Assembly: GCA_963931925.1 (NCBI GenBank)
Contig: OZ007574.1
Span: forward strand, 36,274,378-36,338,377
DNA length: 64,000 nt
DNA from: Onchidella celtica
Taxonomy: Eukaryota; Mollusca; Gastropoda; Systellommatophora; Onchidiidae
Reading direction: 5' to 3'
The notes beneath the pieces were generated by a model that had not been told where the DNA came from, ran no database searches, and saw only the letters and a program-made list of their open reading frames with translations. The position numbers and the translations under genes were made by a program. Position 1 is the first letter of the stretch, and every line of letters begins with the position of its first letter. Below are positions 23,001 to 35,300 of the stretch, piece after piece.

Positions 23001-23894
23001 GCGTTACTACTAAGCAGGGTCTCTGCTATCGAGGACACGATAACCGATAAGTATCACTAAAAAAGAGACAACCTGGAGCATCATTACCGTAACAAACAAT
23101 GTGTTAGCTACTCTGAATCGAGCCATCTTTCCAAGAGAAGAGCCTAATTATTCAACAAAACAAGCCAGAATTGTGATCTAAAGGAGCTCTTTCTAAATAA
23201 AATCACAAAACCCAAAATCCACCTGGGAATAATCTGATCTTATCCGCAGACGTCTGCGAATAAGCGTGGCCTAACGCAAATGCCTAAAACTAACGTACTG
23301 TTTATGAATACATGTACCATTTTTTCATTATTTTTTTTTTGCGCTAACACCTGTTAATGTGTTTACTTAAAGTAACGTACGGATTAAAGGTCATGTGAAG
23401 TGTCCTCTAACACCAGTTCTGGAAAAGTGTGTGTTTGAATACTTTGAATTATAGGCTAATTTTTTTCATTTTTTTTTAAAGCAGTCAAATGGACTCAGAT
23501 CCCTTCTAATCCCCTCAATTTTCTGCATGCGCTTCAGACCTAGGTGATTACATCCTAACTGACATTTGCGTTTTTTTGCTGCGCCCCCACAAATATTCTG
23601 TAGTTCTTATATTAATATTCTTGTGTTCAGTATGGACAGCATTAGACCATATAATTCATGGCTTCGGAGAACTTATGGGCTTAATATTCCATGCAGATTT
23701 TTGCTATAGGCTAAGCCTATACATCAAAGCAAGGAACATTTATTCTTCAAAATAATTGTCTGTGAGCACAAGCTGCATCTGTTGTTTTTTTGGTGTGTGA
23801 AATACTGCTGCAAATAAAGTCTTTTCAAACCAATATTGTTTGTTTTCATTTGTGTGTGAATGGCAGTGTGATATGAAGCTATAGTGTGGGTACG

Positions 23895-24022
23895 TTATTG
23901 GTGGGTCCCCTTCTGTGCTATCGTCCTGTTATGTTCTGTCTATCATTTTGATCATTTTGCTTTTTCCTGGCACACAAAGTCACTGTTATCGTGTTGATGT
24001 GCTTTCTTCAAACTCAAACTCA
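23895..24022 (+). repeat. SINE family B, 3' domain only
   Basis: Shares with 25145-25403 and 53484-53603 the ordered blocks CCTTCTGTGCTATC, TCTGTCTATC, CACAAAGTCACTGTTATCG and GCTTTCTTCAAACTCAAAC. The tRNA head is absent. Confidence 0.6.
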
Positions 24023-25144
24023 ATCTGAAGTTAGTGTTTTATAAGAACAGACATTGCCGCACAAACAAAATATAATCATCTAACATAGAAAGTCATTCTG
24101 AATGTAAAATGGCATTTAAATTATTTGAAGGGAAACAGCTTATGGTGCATTCAGAGTGAATTCGTCACTTTGTAGACCCGATAATGTTAGGATACTCACT
24201 TATGTTGCAGTCACACTAAGTCCATGGTCATGGAATGAAAAGATTGACCCTCTAGACACATGTATGACCAGTAATACAGAAATTTTTCACCTGGCTGCAG
24301 TTCCTGTAAGAACTCGAGGCGAGAAAAGTTATTTTTTAAATTTCTACAGTATACATTAAATCAACCAAATGATCGCGAAAACCCAGCAATTATACCCCTA
24401 GGAACAAATTCTCGCAAAATCAGAGTTTGCCTACCAGCAGAAATAGAGGCGGGCCCACACGAGCGTGAAGGGGATGAATGGAAAACATCAGTGGCAAATT
24501 TTTTTAGGCTATAACATGCAATTATAATTAGTTCATTGTCTAGTGACTCTTTTATGACGTTTTATGGCAAAACAACCAAAACTTTGTAAAGCATATACAA
24601 CCAAAGAAAACAACAACAATTCAAAAGAAACAAAAAATACTGAAAATAAATTTATTGAATAATAGTATGCCTACCATCAGAATTTTTTTGTTCTTTGGGT
24701 AATCAATCGATTTTTTTCATCCATGATGTGGCACTTACAACTATCATGTGACACAAAACCAATCAAATATCTACAATTGAAGTAATGGAAACTAAGACTA
24801 GACTCAACACATTTCATCCCTATAGAATGACAAGGTTCAACCTCCACTTTTTATGGCCGAACTGACTTAACATACCAGATTACCACACACTGCTTCTACA
24901 GGCCTTCTCCATTGTGTGTCAATGTTTCAAGCAGATTTGGTATGCAATTTGTGAGTATTACTAAAAAGAAAAAAATGTTCTATCATCAAAAGCTATGAGC
25001 ACATAAAACTTCAATCATCAAGTTTTAAAAAGTTGATGGAAGGGAGTTATAGAGCCTAAATTGTCATTGTACAGGGATGATTTATTCAGTGCTTCTGAAT
25101 AACCAGCTAGAGTCTTGATTTTCAACACAGCTTAAGAATACAAT

Positions 25145-25403
25145 ACAGGTGGTCCAGTGGTAAAGTAGAACGAGTCAGCTTTCCATGCTACTGCTATTTG
25201 CTAGGTCAGCCTTAAGAGCTGCAGGGCCAATAACTATATTTTATGTTCATTGCAGTTCTCTGTAAAACCTGTGCATGTCGTTGGCAGGGCCTTCAGGTAA
25301 GGTCTTCTTCTGTCCTATCATTCTGTTAAATCTGTGTTGTCTTACTTTTTCCCCACACAATATGACTATTACTGTGTCAATGTACTTTCTTCAAACTCAA
25401 ACC
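25145..25403 (+). repeat. SINE family B, most complete copy
   Basis: It begins with an A-box-like GTGGTCCAGTGGTAAAG, has a degraded B-box region, and ends with the 3' domain ACTTTCTTCAAACTCAAACC shared with the other two copies. The arrangement fits a tRNA-derived SINE. Confidence 0.6.
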
Positions 25404-25892
25404 AAAACTGTGAAATTTGCAATCTGGTGTTAGGTATGTTGCAATGTGGCAACTTTTCGAAAATGGATTTACTCCCACCCTGTTTTGTTCAGTAAGTTGA
25501 AATGACACTTTTACCATAATAAAGCAACTGGCAAAGGGGAAATTTTAAAGTCCTGTTTTTCACATTACTATTTTAACCGCAATAAAAATATGGTTAATAT
25601 TGTAGCCAACCCAATTTACCACATAACTCAAACGAATAAATGCTGCAGCTACTCAACAAAATTGGCAATTCCTACAAACTGCAAACAGGGGCCTTTCAGT
25701 CTATGATGCTGGACCTCATTTGGTAATTTTTTAAATTCTATTTTTATTTTTTAAAATTCATGTTCTGTCTGTCTGTTCTCTTGTGTCTGTATGTCCACAA
25801 CCTAGGGCTCCGCAAATACAACATTTTTTTGTTGTTGTTGTTTTTGGCCAAATTTCCTCTTACACCTAACCCTCCTGCAATTCACGCTTAGC

Positions 25893-25944
25893 AGTTTCCA
25901 TTTAACAATAATAATAGTAGTTTCCATTTAACAATAATAATAGT
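25893..25944. repeat. Perfect 26-bp tandem duplication
   Basis: Two identical units starting AGTTTCCATTTAACAATA (25893-25918 and 25919-25944). Confidence 0.95.
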
Positions 25945-26876
25945 ATATAATAATGTCACAGCAAATTCACCCTATGGGGGGCATGGGTAGGCAGAGGAGG
26001 GGGATAAATCTACCCCAGGTGAACCTCTGGACTAGGTTCTGTCTAAGAGCATCTTGGTAAGGCATAACATTTGGTCACCCTTATACAATATCGTCGGTGT
26101 AATTCTCTAGCCTTCAGACTTCACTTTTGTGGATCAAGCTTTCTTGTTCCAGAATGAATCTACGACATGTATTACATGTCCTAACAAAGAATTGGATCAC
26201 TGTGGCCAAGGGAAATCACTTTAAATTAGCATTTCTCTAAGCGAATACCCAAGGACCCAATTCTGCCCAGTGAAGGAAATAGTTTTCTTGCTGTCCTGTA
26301 AATTTCCTGTAAAATTTTGTAAAAAGCACTTAGCGATGATATACATCTCACTGAGAGTTTATGGCTATATCAAAGCATGCACACAAAGAACCAGAATATA
26401 AAAATGTATGCTCATTCCTCCTCCCGCCCCTCCATCTGCCATGTTTTAAGAGCCAAATGCTCTATAGTTTATAACATTAAAATCTTGAATAAATATTAAT
26501 GAACATTAATTTACAGCAAAACATGTTTGTCAATGATAAAAACGAATATAACAATGAGATAATGTCTTATCATCACAAACGAACATTTCACACACATGCA
26601 GAGAATTACAGCAGGTAACATTATCAATCAAAAATAATGTTAAGACTCATCACATTCCAAGATAAAAGCAAATAAAAAGAGTCTTATATCACAGGTGTAG
26701 CTTATCAAAATTTATCACATTTGGCCAAAAATGAAGTGAATAATATCTTCAAATTTAAGAGAAATAAAAACTTGGATAAGATTTAAATTATAGGTCACCA
26801 TGTAGGAAGATAACACTGGAGTATTACAAGGTGATAGATAAACACACATTTATTTCAAGACACGCTGTTTTATGTA

Positions 26877-27114
26877 TCGTCACTGCTCCACACTAATGAC
26901 ATAAGTCATTTCTGACACTTTTGAGATATTAAGAAAGAACTGTTTCTTTTCCGGTCATTTGGTGTTTTATGCCATTATGATTCTGTTGGATTATTTCATT
27001 TTCCTATTGGTGCATTTCTTTTTCTATGTTGTCTGATAGCCCTCGTGCTCAGAAAGGCACTGAATCATCAGTGGCATAAGTCTGACAAATACCATTATGG
27101 TAGAGCAGTGACGA
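26877..27114. mobile_element. 238-bp MITE with TA duplication
   Basis: Ends TCGTCACTGCTC and GAGCAGTGACGA are perfect 12-bp inverted repeats, flanked by TA (26875-26876, 27115-27116). Weaker inverted similarity (TAATG...CATAAGTC) continues inward. Non-coding; superfamily probably Tc1/mariner from the TA duplication. Confidence 0.7.
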
Positions 27115-28973
27115 TAATAAACATATTCATATATTTTAAATTTTATTTTAATCATATATTTGACTCTCTTTGCACTGGAAATGAGGAAATATAAATGGAA
27201 ATGAGAGAGAAAACCAAAGTATACTTTAGCTGTGGGTACCTGAGTTATTCATATAAAGGCTGCTGTGAGGAGGAAATAGTGTTTTACATAAAAAGCTTTA
27301 GCTGAACAGTAAACGCAAGTCAATATTTTGTCTATTTGGCTTTGTAATTAAACTAGGTCCTCCTTACCTCAAATAAAAGCAGAGTTACAAAATTTCTCTC
27401 TTATAGAGCTATAATTGCTGTTTGTTCTCTGCCTTGTTTAGCATCTGACTAGTCTTCAGTGCGGACATTCAATGCTATGAATAAGCATAAATACACAAAA
27501 ACATCTACAAAAAAGTTTCTTCCTTTTACACTAATCACATTCATACACCTGGGCAAAGTGGCAAAACTCTGCACAAATATTTATACAACTGACTAAATTT
27601 TCGAAGCATTCACTCAGTGCAATGATTATAAATATAGTGCAATGCACAAAATATTGCATACATAAAATGTAACAATGATAGAAGATGGGGACATTTTTTT
27701 TTTGGTTTGTTTTTATCATTATTTGGATCCAGATAGTTTGGAATGGACGAAATGTTCTTTAACCCTGTGCTGCCAAGCCCCCATGCCCTTCCTTCCTTTA
27801 GACGACCAGAATACTGGATTATCGTGTAGGAAGTAGTATAAAATTAGGAGTGCAAAACATGCCTAACAATTTTAGCGACAGTTTTAGCATGAAACGGTAA
27901 GGCCGATATGTCAGCCATGTGGCAGTCTACTACAACATATGATGGGGTGATACATTGGCCCTGTGGCAACAAGACGGTCAACCTTTTCACATCCCTTTGC
28001 GAAATGCTTGAGCGACCCACTTCACAACAGTGCAAGACACTGCACACTACAATTGTGTGAGACTCTTCGCCCAGCCTTTCACTCCAAGCCCTTCAAACCC
28101 TGAGTTTGGGAAGTTTTGCTTTACATATAGTACTACGCATATTTACATGTAAACATTATACTCTTGTCTCTACTCTTGATAACTTATAACCTGATACTAC
28201 TGCTATTTTGCAGGCTTTCTAAAAGATTTTTTTTGTGGATTTTCAAACTTACCCCAAAATCGTGTGTCCTTTGAGAATAATTAGAATGAAATAAGAGTTC
28301 TGAGAGAGAAGACAAAATGCATGAGCCAAGTGGTGTGAAAAGGTTAAAACAAGACAACTTTTTTGTCTGTATATCAAATCATAAAGTCTCTGGCACAAAC
28401 TGTCCAGGTCTAAAACGGTCAGCTTTACAGGAAGAAGCAAAAAATGGATTAAATGTAGAAAGAGCAAATTGACAGAGACCATCTGATCTCTATTTAATAG
28501 TTTTTCCTTGTTTTTTAGGGTTATTTTTGTATTTCTGCTGTGTTCTATGGCAAGATATGTTAACACATGATTAACAACAAGATGGCCCACTGACTTGACC
28601 GATATACAGATGTGATATTTAAAGTTGAATTTTGACCAGGAATGTGTAAAGAGAAACTTTTCAATTCTACTCAATGAAAACATGCCTCTTTTTTTTCGAT
28701 GTTGGAAAATTATACATAAATAATATTAAAGACTGAATTCTGTCCAAAATGGATGTGTCTACGTAGTTTAAAGTAAAAAACCTAAGACAGTGCACAAACT
28801 TTCATCAATTTTGGTCCATTGTAGTACATAATGAGGGTCTCCTCTGCTTCCATCAAAGGAAATGTAAAATTTCAGAACTGGGCAGTTAATGCCATAGATT
28901 ACTGATACAAATACAATGATGATTGTTCGTATTTTTTAAGGGTTTTCCACAAACAAGCAACCTACACACATTC

Positions 28974-31900
28974 CTAACTTGGTGCCTGTACACCCATCTG
29001 TCTAATTAACTGATTAATTTCCATCTCCTTCTCATTCAGCCAATCCTCATAGTTCACCCCTGCTTTTGACTTGCCCAGACTACGTAGGTAGACACGTAGT
29101 GCTCCGTCATTATGAACAGGCAGCAGTGAATTGGTATCAGGAATAGTGGAGGGGTTTTTGGTGGGGGATGAATGACGAGGGGATCTCTCCAGCTTTTCCT
29201 GTTCTCTCTGAGCCAGCCATTTCTCATACCCGAGTTTCCTATTTTCTTCCTTTTTCCTGAAAAATCAAGCAAGTATAAATGATCTTTGTTAACTCCATGG
29301 ATCAAGTAGCTACGACATCAAATTAAAAGAAATCCTAAATATGTGGTCATGACATGCCAAAAGTAATTCAACTTGCCCCAGTAATTTCAAACAGTTTTCT
29401 GATCTTCACTCTGTCTTGACGGAAATGAATAGAAAAAAAAGGTAAACTTTTCAAAATTATTTTTTTACATGGCTGACCCTAGTTAAATAGCTGATACTTA
29501 AAAAGTAGTGAAAAGAAAAAGGAACAAGACTGTTTTGCAAAACCCTGCACAGAAATAAACAATAAATAAACTATACAATAAATCATAAAAGAATTAGTCA
29601 TTGAAGGAAAAAAACAAGCTTTTCAAACTAATTAGATCGTTCTTCAGGTTAAAAAAAAATGTAACAAGTAAAACAATTTGCATGAAGGACGTAAGATCCC
29701 ATAGCTTGTTTTGTTTTTTTCTCTTCCATTTCTAATTCTTTTGGAATTCATTGTACAGTTTATTTATTGTTTGTTTCTACCCAGGACTTTGCAAAATATA
29801 TATCATGGAGTAGCTGAGATGTTGGGTGGGTGTTTTAATGACGGTTTTAAGTGGGGAATTGCCATTGTTCTCAGCTTTTTAATATAGATGCAGTCTGCTA
29901 CCATCAAAATATCTAATCATGAATCACATCTTACTTTTCCTCCTCTTCCAGTTTCTTCTTCATTTCCTCTTCATTCAGTTTCTTGTTTTCCAGTGCAATC
30001 TTTCTCTCTATTTCCGTCTGTCTGCTCAGCCATTCGTCATAGGTCAAAGGTTTCTTCACGCTGAAAACACCATAAAATGACAGCCGGTGAGAAACACGTT
30101 GACCTGAGAGCTACATGCACAAGAACCATGTTATTTCATCATTTCTTTTTCTCGTTTTTTAGTAAGTGTGGATGAGAAAATAAATTTCAGACCACCTATG
30201 TAAAAAAAAGAGGACTAATTTCAAACAGTATATATATGTAAATAGGAGGACTAATTTCAGACACATATGTAAATACGAAGATTAATTCAAATGGTTTTTT
30301 GTGCCTTTCAAAATGTTTCATATACTTTTTTCATCCTTTCTGAAAACTGGTGTTGTGTTTGTTATGAATATGCTAATGTATTCAATGAAGAATGATTAAC
30401 GGAGAGAAAATGCTCCTTTGTACGTATGTTAATAGGACATGTAGTTTTAGTTGATAAAGATTCTATGTGGGATGACAGCACGGGATCAGAATATGTCGCA
30501 GCTGCCCGAGTTGAAAAAAATCAAGTAAAATGATGGTTAGGATTCAAATATAGAGTTGGCAAGTTTTACCAATTTAGAATTTTATGTCTGCTTTCATTTT
30601 CTAATTTGCAAAGTAGGAAGTTTTTGTCCTAGCCATCAGTTTGCTTAATTTTCTCAACTTGGTTGGCAGTGACATGTAACTGATTCTGTGCAGTCGTCTC
30701 ACACATGTCTCTCATTACACAAAGTGTAGTTAAATCCCACTCATTCTCTGATATAACTTTCGGACTCAGCAATCACACGTAAATTACAAAGATGGACTTG
30801 AGAAGTATTCTCCATGGCCTCCTTCATTGTTGTAGGTTGTAGAGAAACGAAATTTTCAGGACTGACAGAGTTTGACCCAAGCTAGGTTTTTGTGAACAAA
30901 TATGTTAACTTATGCTTTCTTTGGTTTGTTTGAATGCTATACATTATTATTATTATTATTTGAATATTTTAATTACCTCCGACAATGTACAATTGCTGTC
31001 AACATTTTAGGTTGCCAAACCATTAACCTGTGTCAAATTGCTATTCACTACAAGTCCTGCACATATGCGCACTATGGAAGCATGAATCGGAATTGGTGTA
31101 AGGTCATAACTTAGAAAAAAAAAATGAGAAAGGGCTCCAAATAATGGAAGTGCTTCAGTAAGGGCAGTTGTCCCTGTGAGCTTCTTGTGTAAGCATAAAA
31201 AGTTCAATACAAAGATCACATTACCTTGTTTGGTTCTTCTTCTGATGGATGGGAGGGAGAATTCCAGAATCTGAGAAGGAATAAGAATGAGAAAAACATT
31301 GTCAACTTCTGTAAAATCTCAAAGTCCTAATCATAGCTGACATGTTGCTGCATTTGCAGCTTCCAGTAATAAGCCTGGCTGTAATGACAAAGCACTGTTA
31401 ACTTCTGAAGTTTCAAAGTCCTAATCATAGCTGACGTGTTGCTGCATTTGCAACTTCAAGTAATAAGCCTGGCTGTAAAGACAGAACACTGTGAACTTCT
31501 GCAGTTTCAAAGTCCTAATCATAGCTGAGGTGTTGCTGCAATTTCAAGTAATAAGCTTGGCTGTAAAGACAGAGCACTGTTAAAGTCTCAAAGTCTTAAT
31601 CATCACTGAAGTGTTGCTGCAGCTTCAAGTATTAAGCCTGACACTAATGATAGGGTACTGTTAACGCGCAAAGTCTCAAAGTCCAAAGCATTGTTTAAAT
31701 ATTGCTGCAACTTCAGGTAATTACCATGGTTGTAATGACAGGCTGTTCTGGGAGACTTGAAGTAATATTAGGAGTGAAGATGGAAAGACAGAGGATGATT
31801 GTGATGCTGTGAAACTATATGTGTGTGAATGTGTACATAATTACGTATGTATTACCTGCCACATTTTGACTTCACTTCAAGCCTTGCTACGACCCCACAG

Positions 31901-32325
31901 ATTTTCTGCTTTCATAATATTAGGTATATACAATTATGTCTGTAGTAACAGATAATAACAAAAGCCAACGAGTTTCTTGACTCACCATCTGGAAAAAAGT
32001 CATCCATTTCTGAAGCGTTGCTATCTGGTGAATCTCGAAAGAAAGTTGCATTTCGCAACTCCTTGTGAGCAAGTGCAGGATGTCGGCCTGCCTTGGGAGC
32101 ATTGAGCCTTGTTCCCTCAAACTCGCCTGGTTTAAGAATTTTGGAAACATAGATCTGTGCTGAAGCTCCTCTCTTCCACACAGGAAAACTGGAGTCATGG
32201 TACTGATGTGCAAACTTTTCAACCTGGAATACATACACTCAGATTCTCGGTTTCTGATATACTCAAACAAACAAGTAAAAATTGCAGGCACAGCCAAATG
32301 TGAATAATAATAATAATATAATAGC

Positions 32326-32361
<36 letters not shown>

Positions 32362-35300
32362 TTTGTATTTTGTACGCTTCTTTAATCCCATTTGGGAAAT
32401 TTGCCTTACTGGTATTGCAGCCCAGTTACAACTGGAGCAGATACATCATCATCACAAATAATTATAATAATAAAATATTAATAACATGTGACAATGATCA
32501 AAAACAGCTGTGGTTGCATCAAGTAATAAAGTGTGTTTTCAGGCATTTCCTGCACATTTCTGTGTTTTTGTGTACATCTCTTAATTTTTTAGGCAGCCGA
32601 TTCCAGGTCTTTGGGCCGCAAAAAAAAAAAGATCTTTCACCAAGTGATCTGTCAAACAAAGCTGGAACTTGTAATTTTGTCATATCAGTATGACATACCC
32701 AGCCAGCGTCCCTAGTTCAAATTGAAGTAGATTTGTATAAGATTGGTAGGTTTACCATAAGGGCAGATTCCCTACATCAAACCAATGTTAGTACAATGTC
32801 ATAACTGGTAGATCTACACAGGAATGATATCATTCCTTTGAGAAAACTTGACATCAATCCTACACATCAGATTTTCTCAGGGTTGCTTGCTGGGTATATA
32901 GTATATGTTGCATATAGAACTAGATTTAACTGCCTGGATCATGAATCTGTGAAGTTAATTACCTTCCTGGCTGGTTTGATGTCCTTAGCTCTCTCTTGCC
33001 ACTGGAACTGGAACAAATATCTTGAACAGACTTTGCTGCCAAATCTCTCAGCCACTGTCAGTGCTGTGTTGCCATGTTGGTCTTCAGCATTGATATCCGC
33101 TCCTGCAGGTTAAAAATTCACTCTATCTTCCAGAAAAAGGAACAAACAGGGCATACTAACTCATCTCACGCTATCTAAAGTCTGGCCTTGGCGTTATATT
33201 TTCATACACTCATCTGCACACAGGCATATTTTATCACCTTCAGTAATTTCCTTTTGCCCCTGCTCTGAGGGCTTTTAGTATGTCATGTATGAAATATACA
33301 TTAGATGCTCAAAACTGAGCTCTCTTTAATGCATAGTTTTTATTTACTATTAGAAACCAGGTGTAATGAAAGATGAAACAGAAAAAGACAAAAAGAAGTG
33401 ACAAACAGTAATTATTAAATTATGAAAAATGATCATCAACCAACTTGATGGTCATGGAAAGGAAGTAGGAGGGGGCTTGCAGTGAAGTAAAATTTAACAG
33501 TAAAAATGATGTTAGGTATTGTTGAGGCAGGTGTTAGATAAATGTGCGTCAAACCCCGATGAAGTTGACAAATATGAAGCCACCTGTCCACTGGGACCAT
33601 AAGTAGGAAAAGCCTTGAATGGACCTTGGAGCGGGGAGAGGAGCACTCATAGTGTTTCCTGTCATCAAATCAAATCAAATGATAAAAAGCTCCTGCAACA
33701 GCTTACAGTCAGAGATGAATTCTTTCAAAGGCCCACTGATGATTAAGACCTTTATGCCTAGACCCCACTTGCCTGTACATAAATTCAGAATAAAATCAGG
33801 ACAGCCGCCATGATTATGAAGCTCTACTTACCATGATGAAGTAATGTATTAACAACTTCCCCATAGCCAGTAGCTGAGGATAAGTGGAGAGGTGTTTTTC
33901 CAGAGGGTGTCTGTCCATTTACATTTGCACCTGTAGATGAAATTTTTGCACGGTTAAGTGTTTTCCAGCCATGAGAATAACCTTTTCAGTGCAGGTATGA
34001 ACACTGAAAGTATAGATTGCAATTTTGACCTCTTACAGTACTTGTGCCTATATAAGTACTTTCTGACAAAACCCTAGTATATGGGAACTTTAGTAAAAAA
34101 AAAAAACTCAACTATTTGTAAAAATTCATAGAATGCACTATATACTTTCTCTGATATAGCTCTGTCCAGAGAGTACAGTTGTATTATATGAAGCAAAGTT
34201 TCATTAGAGGTAGTAAGCACTGTAAAATCTAAACTCTTTTTTGGTTTTTTCTTGAAATGTAAGACACATTTTGACTCTACGATAATTTTTGGACATGGAC
34301 ATTATGATTTGTTGCATGAGAGTTACTTGGTTTCATGTCACACTGTTAATATCTTAAAAAACATTATTCTTTCTACTGAAGAAACATGAAAGTCATAAAA
34401 GTAACATCAAATGCAAGTTAACATTATATTGAAATAAAAAAGCTTTTCTGTAAAAGCAGGTTTAATTACAATATTATACACTAATAATGATACTCAAAGT
34501 GAAATCATTCAAAGTTGAGTTGTTTTCAAGGCAGTGGCAAATTCAGATCTAATCTCAAGAGGCATGAATTATCAAGTTTTTTATCACAGCCACACATTAC
34601 ATCCCAATGTGCTCACCACTTTGAATGAGCCTGATAACCAGCTCCTCATGCCCTCGATGTGCTGCCAAGCAAAGGGCAATAAAAGCTCTGTCTTCTAACC
34701 ATGATTTACGAGCTCTTTTGGTCATGTAATCACTCACTGGAGTGTGGTAATCTGATGGATTTGTCACACCAATTCTAAACACCTGTGAAAAGTACATATG
34801 TGTGCATTGTAATGAAATCAGATTATTGTAGAAATAAAACTGATTGTTGAGCGACTGCATGGTTTCAGTATTGCACCAGACATTGACCTGTTGAATCATG
34901 TGATTACGATCAATAATACATTGCTTCAAACCGAATGAATGCAGTCTTAAAACTTTCTCCTCATTCATTAATATCTAAAAAGTCTAGACTTGCAGTACTA
35001 ATAAACCTTTTCATAATTCTTTATGAAGTATTAATTTTTGTGTGCCTGACGGTAGGAATAAACTTATTAAAATCAGCACATAGTACAAACTCATCTCCAG
35101 GCTATGGTTAGTGAATTCTTTTGGCAGGTTAAATTACAATGAAATTATGACTCCTGTACAGTATCACTGTTGTTGCAATGTCAAGGCTGATATATATATA
35201 TATGTGAGTGTGCATGAGAAAACCCACAATAAGTCGGCAGAGCGGATTTTGAGAAAAACGGCTTTGAAGTGAAAATATGGGTCCGACACAAACTTCCAAC

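Larger units (their letters stand above)
23001..28900. other. Intergenic 3' flank of the ANKRD60-like gene, no gene recognised
   Basis: Apart from the two SINE copies, a tandem duplication and one MITE listed separately, this AT-rich stretch shows no exon of a recognisable family. Minus-strand frames at 27844-28047 and 28249-28683 lack domains. The start of the stretch TTAACCCTGTGCTGCC near 27762 recalls a piggyBac-type end, but no partner was found. Confidence 0.4.

Noticed and set aside
28249-28683. 144-codon minus-strand frame downstream of the ANKRD60-like gene
   Set aside because: Hydrophobic, no recognisable domain, and the ANKRD60-like frame already ends with a stop at 28974; probably chance in AT-rich DNA.
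31300-31750. CRISPR-like array
   Set aside because: Units are ~80-95 bp, degenerate, without unique spacers between identical short repeats, in a eukaryotic intron; it is a minisatellite.
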